From: Roseburia hominis
GTDB lineage: Bacteria > Bacillota > Clostridia > Lachnospirales > Lachnospiraceae
DNA length: 64,000 nt
Direction of reading: 5' to 3'
NCBI GenBank assembly: GCA_040702975.1
Contig: CP159990.1
Coordinates: 1,736,001 to 1,800,000 of the forward strand
Part shown: piece after piece, positions 39,001 to 44,976 of the stretch
Layout: every line of letters begins with the position of its first letter
Numbering within the stretch: the first letter of the stretch is position 1
Position numbers and translations under genes: made by a program
The notes under the pieces: model-generated
What the model was told of the DNA's origin: nothing
The model's input: the letters and a program-made list of their open reading frames with translations, nothing else
The model's database searches: none

Positions 39001-39975
39001 GGCAGCAGTGCAGGACTTACCGATTACCTTACCGGATATCTGGCAGTAGAAGAGGGAATCAGGCCGGTGGAGATGGAGAAATTCGGTTCGGATACACAGT
39101 ACCGGCATACGGTGAGGGGGCTGGCGGCGGCCTATGCGGGCAAATGGATCGTATTCCAGGCAAGGATTTCCTCCGGAAGCGGAAGCGTCAGCTCACGCTG
39201 GGTAACTGCAGGGGCGCCTACACAGCTTCCGTATGTGAAGCTGGATCGGCCCAGTGTACAGTCTGAGCGAATCTGGAACCAGCTTATGGCGGAGGTCAGT
39301 GAGAACCCAGATCTTCCGGCAGAACATGTAAAGTGGAGTGCAGAGCAGACGAGTTTTCACTGGGATAGCGGCAAATACGCTGATGTATGCTATGTAGATA
39401 TAATAGAAAAGGCGGCAGACGGTACGAAGATTCCTCATCAATACCGGATACATGAGGAGACCCTGGCAGGCGGCAGCCGTGCCGTGACGGTAGCTGAGTG
39501 GGGATTGGACGGAAACGGAACTGCTAAATGGAATAAAGTGTCAAGGTTTATTCCTGAGCAGGGAACGATGACGAATGCCGAATATGAAGCGCTGAAAAAG
39601 CAACAGTTCACATACCCGCTTACCGGATATAAGCGGCAGATCAAGCAGGACGAAAAGACAATAACGGAGATTGCCGGAGGCTATCAGAAACGGGTGGAAG
39701 GAAGCTACACCAAAAATGACGTTAACACGTATTATGCATTTTCCACCGAGGCGTGTCTTATGGCAGAGCTTCAGGCTGACGGAACCTTCCGCTATACGCT
39801 GTTCCTGCCGGATACTACAGCCGTGAAGGATGCGGATGGATATACGCTTCCGGACAGCAAACAGAAGTACAGCAGCCAGATCACCTTCCGGATGGATGTG
39901 ATTGCAAATGAAGATGCGGCAAATAAGAGTCCTTCCTATGTGGGCTCAGAGGAGAACAAAGTAGAATTAAACTAA
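30097..39975 (+). CDS. Giant prepilin-anchored GLUG-repeat adhesin (3292 residues)
   Basis: The N-terminus is a perfect type IV prepilin leader: basic residues, cleavage after KKG, mature end FTLPELVVTL with Glu at +5, then a 25-residue helix. A pilin-like head follows to about residue 110, then a mixed domain to about 590. Residues 598-2090 hold some 38 GLUG-like units (GG-I/V-x-G-x-N, often followed by xxC-x-N-x-G), spaced 30-60 residues and probably forming a beta-helix or solenoid. Residues 2278-3292 form six or seven Fn3-like beta modules. There is no sortase signal or C-terminal anchor. ATG 30097 is preferred over 30079, which lacks a ribosome binding site. It leads the pilus operon. 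Inferred role: assembly into or at the tip of the pilus as a very long adhesin. Confidence 0.85.
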   Translation: MKIRNHKKGFTLPELVVTLIVLAVILAIGIPTAIYFIKRAEFRKNEENAKTIYMAAESALTWYRSSGQWEEFREEVLAKGIKNTSFTDEKRKDRIYAITLAPGAYDTDEGKQSPVTELMDDLTYSKDLLSSGAVAIEIDVESGHVYSAFYGTRCKGLGYGTNDEGKILDMDDRGYDSRRERLLGYYSADDTTDVVDLDPVRLKVTSISLVNSETLYLNWSSNSRHDNLDLEFYVVFYEKNSRKELFRLTVNRAKARGNGWSESASDAASITQLQMVVNNKEIEGWNFPLTYKDGAFSLVLDGMMSADVLAALKQTGISEDTMTGLHKSSDMSITRLARIGGIKTTSGVDLSNPQNIYATVQAVSTYQNTEGDTSEYRQSAVVTSNTANTMYADDTKRESGTLKAGIAAFRHLSNIRYCSADQAAEFTLEGEEMDWNSEGTGLYGYTVSNSGAQKLQWKANDGQMGFPAIPELAANHSLDGGLDSSKISNLRLGTDSVADDAATTKFGIDKTKYSGLFCKAEGSISNITFRNPSVVMADISGDSLAETSDFRYIHGVGIVAGLSTGDLTNIKITTDSPDKAVMNVLLPDDRAGLNPTTRTAGVGGIAGIIQGKKDAKISGLSVSGVITAKLPDPGTATAGHTEEMAKNYQYGVGGLFGYADLKTGARITRCENHADVSANLFAGGIAGHVDGSFKADEYNYNDPGAMSNLTECENDGLILCTTGHEDREYKIEGRYFGGVVGYAHQVLVYDASSASGRASGFTYSKEKQELLKGQYVGGIMGFGTDCLLLKCNTENKGYILGSDYVGGIVGGLTQHSNSFSRIGGGIGVTTNAGYVIGRNYVGGIIGKNDGQNKIEDCVNNGVAAGYNAYIGGIVGYNGEKAIISNCASYISDHSGVIFNQIVNTWQATGSYAGGIAGYNNGTINFKNGANGKITVKSVAGIVVGQDYVGGVVGFNDTKANLDVDYVLIGGRIYAYGDCAGGYIGLNASTQILDDDIEIRPTSVRGTYCVGGCIGANVVDLESDTTMDGFRTNNTLGSLTAKAFAGGVIGYQRTYTASQLGLSRGESILSYVQQNKGSLLPQLDGENLPTEVARSGNMRQLILTDKRNSNTTSLSAAINNLPVRAQMYVGGVLGYCEDESRLVIKNCKNAGHISRPAHSEFATSADGVSVVRYLAHSGVASANVDPDIKADMAGGVIGANLTNQVIDHCANTGNITGFTCLGGVVGFNGGGIFNCELAGNFGNASQDYVGGIAGLNIKTSENPLTYKDYRNDEKSYIPGIIAACRVNGRVTVTGRDTVGGIAAYNLPGGVIQDSVCVGNITAYANCAGGISGRNGGTVLAAEDQESGKRTISGRNGQRIGGLVGYNEATGSIQISGSTQVSGNKEVTAVGKGVTVIGGQNVGGLIGENQGTFGTDQGVLVCEAANVRALRGYAGGIAGISSSNIKNAKNASAQVTADTGLAGGIVSHNLAGGEIASCTNVGNVNSNYGYAGGIVAENYGTISDCSVLKVDGGITIRSRHAAQTGAICAVNYAGAVIEESAPGTGVMLDGDGAVYGAVTGLNQGTVKNAELKEMPDIRSSAIGLSVGGAAGVNQARIESITAKENFENFSNYRYLGGIAGENTAKAVVTGSSYAGKMTENGGSTVGNCYGGIVGVNSGNVTECKVEALIMNIKGAYTATGTSTAQQKEAMASHTGGIVGKNEEAGVISDSYLDAAKGRIAVDSGMAGGVAGYNKGMISRCGDQSTVGKMSGYTGSESIDKLCANMKITANTSYVNWEANQSVENLTYNNSGSVSDGKTQMILSTKGSLGGITAYNSPTGALEYCATGDWFLNNKSEDISVGTGGVIGMNESEKDMKYLVNRAFVGRQLRTGTTNRFAGGIIGNQSNSTTEGWTLSHCVNYGTIYGYNSHYSGGIIGQWTGSGGNIEECRNYGSLQTTYKADWVGASAGIVAQLYHAYEGNTYNIISCGNFGSIYGQAGKSTDVAANDSAGILGNVTTYLKSASQAQNFTIQVLDCVNGPGVEIYSGSMASGIVGFFSSDAPNGPNVRNSTGNIKIRIERCRNFAAGLYGVQYMAGIFGDRYGETGAKNTILQDCYSVNINSGGRQDFPVVSFTANINNEKYSKPEFIQGDHNYFFDHLNNASSYQTGLSLAEGKENAGKSNGTIVKSAYAIGDSLRRANSDRVYIMHNLTKNKDFVAYLTDEAKKRNSILGANCYIDSSDGCVYDHEDKKIAKILFEIPNEIPAKDYSNTGRVTSSDSDFYICVREGWRVQEGVMPGTKKLKAPSGVTANLSNGKIQLTVTPADNPDPWAEKGSKCDPFKYEVVISVGGTVVATEYIYSESGSVSIPASAGGAIEVKVRAVSMYDDVEPSDYKAADDITGKTLLPAPDLRAEVVWNGSWYRYEISLNNLEDYKALAGNSWKVEAEVLGGNITLTPDAPTAQVEGNENTQQILVQAKPNGNSDYIESAEVSVPAFMPKSYRPDTPLVSWNPSDSTEPKATPEIAVSGTTLENLNITVSLTHSGRELKTPPIYRVDLIGTWKEGTPEAKENVVFASKDILIAAQSTASASFTDLPEYLSHASDLRVRIWPAEMGLGPVYTYHELDTEEGANYVQMTGIGDDGKPVYKYLYADCLVKRKGGDAQDHGDYYYRYRYLSENPVFTWLSAPILVGVTDGDGGELTPQFDSDGNLQYTFYWDADEVFDENNKYEISLMGIDENDNSVLIDTTDHEPEVGTYEDKAVWMLTVPAEDWNFKNVKLSVTRIGNEENHEIGLTSEASYKVRQRLPRPEQPSISIDSVDELYYTVTWPAIASEAGCAAYQLYAQVYDEGSGDYGIPFAFGNAVNAEGKEEYSQTINLEDYAGEQMRFYLVAQADADSTDYIDSAAGITYDLTVPERIAAPKVTWGSSWTYDRTKPLSIEGFETGNAKDTLTVDLKAENDSIPPGGSAYLMRAYVYETKDAAQAAIQSASAAAGSSAGLTDYLTGYLAVEEGIRPVEMEKFGSDTQYRHTVRGLAAAYAGKWIVFQARISSGSGSVSSRWVTAGAPTQLPYVKLDRPSVQSERIWNQLMAEVSENPDLPAEHVKWSAEQTSFHWDSGKYADVCYVDIIEKAADGTKIPHQYRIHEETLAGGSRAVTVAEWGLDGNGTAKWNKVSRFIPEQGTMTNAEYEALKKQQFTYPLTGYKRQIKQDEKTITEIAGGYQKRVEGSYTKNDVNTYYAFSTEACLMAELQADGTFRYTLFLPDTTAVKDADGYTLPDSKQKYSSQITFRMDVIANEDAANKSPSYVGSEENKVELN

Positions 39976-40003
39976 GCGAAGGGAAAAGAAAGGAGGAGAG
40001 CCA

Positions 40004-40780
40004 TTGCCGGGACAGGGATTAGAAGCATTAAAGAAGAATAAGCGGCAGGGAGGCTCCCTCCCTTTCGTGACATGTGCCTGCGCATTTCTGGTGGCATTTG
40101 CCCTGGCGATTGTCTATACGTCGGGCGTAATGCTGGCGAACGCCAACAACAAGCTGGAGGAGGAACGCTGCTACCAGCTTGCGAAGAGCTTCGCGGGAGT
40201 CGTGGGAAAAGAATTACAGAAGACGGAGGCGGAAAGCAGCTTCCGGAGGTTTGCAGATAAATTTTTGGATGATCCGGCGTACAATGCGTACAATCCGGAT
40301 CACCCGGAGACCGTTTATCACTATATTCTGAAGACGGGTGAAGATGAAAAATACGGCAAGGTCACGCTCCGTCTCCGCAAGGAATTCAATGAGGATGACC
40401 TGGGAGGAATGGAAGGAACCATTAAACCACCGATAGCGAGTGACACCAACTACACCGAGCAGATCAGAAATCTGCAGGAAAAGCAATTCCAGCGTCATCT
40501 GCTTACCGTGGAAGTGGTTGTAAAGAAAGGAAATTTAACGTATAATTATCCTACAGAATATTATAGGGAGGATCGGTATCCGGTGAGGTTCCAATATGAC
40601 GGCAAGGATATCGTATGGTTCGATGACGGTACGGTAAAGGAATGGAGATATGGTACTACAGCGGGTGCAAAATGTGAATTTAACGACGGTTCAGATCAAC
40701 AGATCACATATACATATGATACGGAAAAACCGATAGATTCCAGATTTGTTCCGGTGCATGAGGAAGGGGGTGCTTCCTGA
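40004..40780 (+). CDS. PilX/GspK-like minor pilin candidate
   Basis: 258 residues from TTG 40004, preceded by AAGGAGGAG. The basic start KKNKRQGG is followed by SLPFVTCACAFLVAFALAIVY, a hydrophobic helix placed like that of a pilin. There is no Glu at position 5, as in the PilX/GspK group, which fills the tip of the (pseudo)pilus. The remaining 210 residues are polar, with a helical stalk up to about residue 75. It lies 28 bp after the giant prepilin and its stop overlaps the next start. Classification rests on position and N-terminus, not on a specific family match. Confidence 0.65.
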   Translation: MPGQGLEALKKNKRQGGSLPFVTCACAFLVAFALAIVYTSGVMLANANNKLEEERCYQLAKSFAGVVGKELQKTEAESSFRRFADKFLDDPAYNAYNPDHPETVYHYILKTGEDEKYGKVTLRLRKEFNEDDLGGMEGTIKPPIASDTNYTEQIRNLQEKQFQRHLLTVEVVVKKGNLTYNYPTEYYREDRYPVRFQYDGKDIVWFDDGTVKEWRYGTTAGAKCEFNDGSDQQITYTYDTEKPIDSRFVPVHEEGGAS

Positions 40781-41157
40781 TGAAGATGCACAAGTTACGG
40801 GGACGCGCGGGTGAGTCGATCGTGGAGGTCATGGTCAGTATCGTAATTTTTTTGCTGCTCGTGGCGGTTCTGAACGGGGCAATCATGTTCAGTAATTCTG
40901 CGCAGAGGAAGAGCCAGCAGATTCGTAAGGATACGGTTAAAATATGTGAAGGACTTCAGTCGGCTTCGGCTGAGGGAGATGGCACGGCAGATTATGCATT
41001 TTATGCGTCATCAGCGGACGGAACCGTCGTCGGGAATCAGGTATTTACCATCTTCGCGCCGAAGCAGAAAAAGAAGGTCGTTTATGTGGGAGCTGGCGGG
41101 GATGAGTCAACGGTGACCTTCTACCTGTTTGGTACAGACGGGGGGAGTACGCCATGA
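40780..41157 (+). CDS. Minor type IV prepilin (PilV/GspI-like)
   Basis: 125 residues with leader MKMHKLRGRAG and mature end ESIVEVMVSIVIFLLLVAV (Glu at +5). The soluble domain is small, about 85 residues. The stop of the previous gene and the ATG share one base (TGATG), and the next gene overlaps by 4 bp (ATGA), so three minor pilins are made together. Confidence 0.8.
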   Translation: MKMHKLRGRAGESIVEVMVSIVIFLLLVAVLNGAIMFSNSAQRKSQQIRKDTVKICEGLQSASAEGDGTADYAFYASSADGTVVGNQVFTIFAPKQKKKVVYVGAGGDESTVTFYLFGTDGGSTP

Positions 41158-41879
41158 GAAGAGGAAGACGCAGAAGAGAAGGCATGACGCTGGTGGAGCT
41201 GATTGTAGCCATGGCTCTTATGAGTATCCTGACGGTGATGGTCGTGGGCATATTGAGCCCGGCGGCTAAGACCTTTGTACGATTGCAGCGTGTGCAGTTC
41301 GCACAGATGATCGTAGATAATGTGGAGGATGAGATCCGGTCGCAGCTTCTTGATGCAGTGGACAGCATCAAGATCTATGATATATCTGACGGTGGGGATT
41401 TATCCGATGCAGGAGGAAGCGCAAGCGGGCCGGTGCTTGAATATCTGAACACGGACAGCTATGTGACGCTGATGTCCGCGGATGGCTGTGCGGAGACGAC
41501 GCTCGTGAGGAGTGAGCAGGAAACAGGGACTGAATCTGCAAAGTCAGGACGCCTGTTGATGCGGTATTACTGGCAGAAGAAGGTGGCTACCGAAACCAGT
41601 GCTTATCAGTACAATTATAAAGATGAAAATAATAAGTATGTTGCCCGGGCAGTGCAGCAGGTCTTTGCCGACAAATACTATATGGGAGGGTACCTGAAGC
41701 TTAGGTTTTCCTTTCCTGACGGTGTGGGCGTTGGGGACGCTGTAAACTGTATCAGGGTACATGTGGAGCTATACCGGGACGAGGCGTGCACAGACCTCCT
41801 GGTAGAGGAGGATTTTATCGCGGAACTGAGATATCAGGCAAAGCGAGTGGATGAGGCGACGGCTTCGTCGGGAATATAG
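41154..41879 (+). CDS. Minor type IV prepilin (PilW/GspJ-like)
   Basis: 241 residues with an Arg-rich leader (MRRGRRRREG) and mature end MTLVELIVAMALMSILTVM (Glu at +5). The larger C-terminal domain with many beta segments fits PilW/GspJ minor pilins. Four-base overlap (ATGA) with the previous gene. Probably part of the tip complex that initiates pili and could hold the giant adhesin. Confidence 0.8.
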   Translation: MRRGRRRREGMTLVELIVAMALMSILTVMVVGILSPAAKTFVRLQRVQFAQMIVDNVEDEIRSQLLDAVDSIKIYDISDGGDLSDAGGSASGPVLEYLNTDSYVTLMSADGCAETTLVRSEQETGTESAKSGRLLMRYYWQKKVATETSAYQYNYKDENNKYVARAVQQVFADKYYMGGYLKLRFSFPDGVGVGDAVNCIRVHVELYRDEACTDLLVEEDFIAELRYQAKRVDEATASSGI

Positions 41880-41979
41880 TAGGTGCTTAAGGCGCCCGAA
41901 AAGGGGAATATAGATGTGGTAACGCACTGCCGCATTTATAGATATATATTTTAATCCAAAGAAGGAAGGAGAAGAAGAT

Positions 41980-42396
41980 ATGTTAAAGAAATTGAGAGAC
42001 AAAAGAAAAGACAAGAAAGGATTTACGCTTGTAGAGCTGATCGTTGTGCTGATCATTCTGGCAATTCTGGCAGCGCTTTTGATTCCGGCATTGACGGGGT
42101 ATATTGATAAGGCGAAAAATAAGCAGGTTGTGGCAGAAACACGTCAGGCAGTTATGGCAACACAGACGTTGGCAGATGAGGATTATGCGGTGGATGTAAC
42201 GCCCCAATTTGGTAAAGGAAGAGTAATAAGTAAAAACATTAAAAGCTTGGCCGAAGTTGATGGAAAAATTAGTGGAGTCACATTTGATTCGTCACATGCA
42301 GTAGCAACTCTCACATATGAAAGTAAAAGCGGAAAAACTTGTACGTATACCGCAGGGGGTACGAAGGGAACAGATGGCGCATATGATGTTAAATAA
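41980..42396 (+). CDS. pilA: Major type IV pilin (PilA-like)
   Basis: 138 residues: leader ending KDKKG, mature end FTLVELIVVLIILAILAALLIPAL, the most canonical pilin helix in the window. Small head domain with one Cys. The 100-bp space before it and the strong site GAAGGAAGGAG suggest high expression, as needed for the main subunit. The major role is inferred from these features and its short length. Confidence 0.88.
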   Translation: MLKKLRDKRKDKKGFTLVELIVVLIILAILAALLIPALTGYIDKAKNKQVVAETRQAVMATQTLADEDYAVDVTPQFGKGRVISKNIKSLAEVDGKISGVTFDSSHAVATLTYESKSGKTCTYTAGGTKGTDGAYDVK

Positions 42397-42432
42397 TTAT
42401 TTTTAATAATGCATTAAAAGGAGAGCAAACAA

Positions 42433-42894
42433 ATGCCAGACATCCAGCCCGACCGGGCTATACATAAGAAAACTAAATACAGTATCATCGGCCGCGCGCT
42501 GGAGGTTCTGGCCATTGTGCTGCTCGCCGTAATCGCAGTCATACCTGGAGTGCTACACATTATGTACCGAGCAGATGCTCAGGTCGCTCTGGGAAATGCG
42601 AAGCTGGTGCGTACAGCGCTCGAGATGACTGCGTTAGAAGCCTATGCGGATAACAGGCCGCTTCATGACCCCACTTCTGAGAGTGGGGTCACTAAGGAGG
42701 CTTACCGGAACATACTCATGGCGGGTAAGATTCCGGGAGATTTCCAGGTGGTGCAGGTGGATGAGAGCGGATATAAAGTACGCTGCTTCTACTACCGGGA
42801 GGGCGATTACATCGTCATTTGCCGGACGGACCCGATTTCCTATGAGGTCCTGCACGCCGAGAGGTTTATCGATACACAGTCAGATGAGGAATAG
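42433..42894 (+). CDS. Atypical pilin-like membrane protein
   Basis: 153 residues. After 20 polar residues comes IIGRALEVLAIVLLAVIAVIPGVL, then RADAQVALGNAKLVRTALEMTALEAYA, which looks like the helix and downstream helix of a pilin. The usual K-G-F-T-L-x-E site is missing; the only candidate is G|RALE with Glu at +4. The C-terminal part (YKVRCFYYREGDYIVICR) is a small beta sheet with two Cys. It lies between pilA and the peptidase in the operon. It may be an uncleaved or unusually processed pilin, or an assembly factor. Confidence 0.6.
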   Translation: MPDIQPDRAIHKKTKYSIIGRALEVLAIVLLAVIAVIPGVLHIMYRADAQVALGNAKLVRTALEMTALEAYADNRPLHDPTSESGVTKEAYRNILMAGKIPGDFQVVQVDESGYKVRCFYYREGDYIVICRTDPISYEVLHAERFIDTQSDEE

Positions 42895-42897
42895 CAA

Positions 42898-43680
42898 ATG
42901 ATCGTATGTCTGGAAATAGTTTTAGGGGTGTTCCGTTTCCTGATGGGCGCCTGTATCTTTAGTTTTGTAAATGTAGTAATCTGCCGTCTGCCCCGCGGCG
43001 AGAGTGTAGCAACGGGGCGCAGCCACTGTATGGAATGTGGGCATGAGTTGGCTGCAAGGGAACTCATCCCACTAGTCAGTTATCTTGTTTTACGGGGAAA
43101 ATGCAGCCAGTGCGGGGTGCAGATTCCGATTCGTGATTTTATGGTAGAATGTACAGGAGGCGCGGCGTTTGCGCTTAGCGCTTCCTTTTATGGAATAGGT
43201 AAGACGGGAGTGATCTCGCTAAGAGGGCTTCTGGTCTTTGCATTTTTGGCGGTTCTGATGATCGTGGCGGCGATCGATTGGGATACCCGGATCATCTATG
43301 ACCGATTTCATATTATAATAGGAATTCTTGGGCTGGCGGCTGTATGGCTGTTTCCGGAAATCACACTAAAGAGCAGGCTGATCGGCCTTCTGGTGATTTC
43401 TGTGCCGATGCTTCTGCTGGCTCTTCTGATTCCCGACGCGTTTGGCGGCGGGGATATCAAGCTGATGGCTGCATGCGGGTGGTATCTAGGCTGGAAGGCT
43501 AATGTATTTGCCATGTTCGTGGGGCTTCTGACAGCAGGGATTTATTGCGGCGTCATGCTGGCGGCGGGAAAGCTTGGGCGGAAGGAGCATTTTGCCTTCG
43601 GTCCGTTTCTGGCGGCAGGGCTGGCGGTCGCGGCATTTTGTGGAGAATGGGCAGGGAACTGGTATTTATCTCTGCTGTAG
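42898..43680 (+). CDS. pilD: Prepilin peptidase (PilD/GspO, A24 family)
   Basis: 260 residues, polytopic membrane aspartic protease that removes the leader of the prepilins in this operon and methylates the new N-terminus. The cytoplasmic zinc loop is seen at HCMECG and GKCSQCG. The two catalytic Asp lie in AAIDWDTRIIYDR and in FGGGDIKLMAA. Length is normal. It starts 3 bp after the preceding stop. Confidence 0.93.
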   Translation: MIVCLEIVLGVFRFLMGACIFSFVNVVICRLPRGESVATGRSHCMECGHELAARELIPLVSYLVLRGKCSQCGVQIPIRDFMVECTGGAAFALSASFYGIGKTGVISLRGLLVFAFLAVLMIVAAIDWDTRIIYDRFHIIIGILGLAAVWLFPEITLKSRLIGLLVISVPMLLLALLIPDAFGGGDIKLMAACGWYLGWKANVFAMFVGLLTAGIYCGVMLAAGKLGRKEHFAFGPFLAAGLAVAAFCGEWAGNWYLSLL

Positions 43681-43700
43681 GGAAGGAGTGTGGACAAAAG

Positions 43701-44897
43701 ATGGCGCGGTTTCGATATACTGCGAAGAATATGGAGGGCAAGATGCGCCGGGGCGTGCTGGAGGCCGTAAGTGAGAAGGTCCTGCAGCAGCAGCTTAAGG
43801 AGCAGGGGTTCTATCTGATCTCTGCGAAGAAGGCGGGGCATCTGGGAGTGAAGCGCAAATTCACCTCCAGGCAGCTGGCGGAGTTCAACCGTGAGATGTC
43901 CAGCCTTCTGACGGCAGGCGTCAGTCTGGTGCGCGCGCTGGATATCATTTCCAGGGAGGAAGGAATCTCGCCCTTTGCGCAGGAGGTCTATTTGGGGCTG
44001 CTTACGGATCTTAAGAAAGGCATCAGTCTCTCGGATGCGATGGAAAACCAGAACTGTTTTCCGGCGCTGATGAAGGGCATGATCCGCTCCGGTGAGGGCA
44101 GCGGGAATCTGGATGAGGTCACGGCGCGGCTTGCCGTTCATTATGAAAAGGAAGCGACCCTGAACCAGCAGGTGAAATCGGCGATGACGTATCCGCTGAT
44201 TCTGTTGGTGATGTGTGTGGTGATCGTGCTGATCATCGTGACCTTCGTGCTTCCACAGTTTGACGAGTTATTTTCTCAGATGGAGAGTCTTCCGGTCCCC
44301 ACAGAAATCGTGATGGCGCTTTCTGATCTGCTGGTGCAGCGGTGGTACGCGGTGCTCGTGGCGGTGCTTCTGATTATTGCGGTGAGCCGGATTATCCTGG
44401 GATTTCCGAGGATGAGAAGGGGAATGGATTATCTGAAGGTCCATGCCCCGGTGTTCGGGAAGCTGAACAAGGTAATCTATACGGCCCGGTTTGCCAGAAC
44501 GCTCAGCAGTTTGTATTCCAGCGGTATGTCAGTGGTGAATTCGCTGAAGCTGGCGGCGGAGACGATCGGAAACCGTTATGTGGAGGAGCAGTTCGAGCAG
44601 GTGTCCGTCAAGGTGAGAAGCGGCGTGGCGCTTTCGGAGGCGCTTAAGGATGTGGATGGTCTTCTCGGAAAACTGTCTTCGACGATCCTTGTGGGTGAGG
44701 AAAGCGGACGGCTTGACACCATGCTGGATTCCATCGCCCAGTCCATGGAGATGGAGGCACAGGAGGCGACGAAGAGGATGGTCACCCTTCTGGAGCCGAT
44801 TATGATCTGTGTGATGGCGGTCCTGGTAGGTTTCGTGATGGTGGCGGTCATGCTGCCGATCTACCAGTCCTACAGCGCGATCGAGAATGCCAGATAG
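43701..44897 (+). CDS. pilC: Type IV pilus inner-membrane platform protein PilC
   Basis: 398 residues from ATG 43701 (GGAAGGAG upstream); the frame is open to 43545, but that part overlaps pilD. Two repeated GspF domains are visible: SRQLAEFNREMSSLLTAGVSLVRALD...GMIRSGEGSGNLDE, and ARFARTLSSLYSSGMSVVNSLK...ILVGEESGRLD. Each is followed by membrane helices. PilC connects the ATPases to the growing pilus. Confidence 0.93.
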   Translation: MARFRYTAKNMEGKMRRGVLEAVSEKVLQQQLKEQGFYLISAKKAGHLGVKRKFTSRQLAEFNREMSSLLTAGVSLVRALDIISREEGISPFAQEVYLGLLTDLKKGISLSDAMENQNCFPALMKGMIRSGEGSGNLDEVTARLAVHYEKEATLNQQVKSAMTYPLILLVMCVVIVLIIVTFVLPQFDELFSQMESLPVPTEIVMALSDLLVQRWYAVLVAVLLIIAVSRIILGFPRMRRGMDYLKVHAPVFGKLNKVIYTARFARTLSSLYSSGMSVVNSLKLAAETIGNRYVEEQFEQVSVKVRSGVALSEALKDVDGLLGKLSSTILVGEESGRLDTMLDSIAQSMEMEAQEATKRMVTLLEPIMICVMAVLVGFVMVAVMLPIYQSYSAIENAR

Positions 44898-44910
44898 GGA
44901 GAAAAATCCA

Positions 44911-44976
44911 ATGCCGGTAAAGAGAGATAGAGATAGAAATAGAGAAAGCAGGAGAAAGGAGGATGGGGTCCTATGA
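44911..44976 (+). CDS. 21-residue Arg-rich leader peptide candidate
   Basis: ATG 44911 opens 21 codons (MPVKRDRDRNRESRRKEDGV, then Leu) and stops in a TGA that shares ATGA with the start of the next gene. GGGAG lies 10 bp upstream of it. The overlap suggests translational coupling; it may only be a ribosome-loading device for the PilM/N gene, or chance. Confidence 0.35.
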   Translation: MPVKRDRDRNRESRRKEDGVL

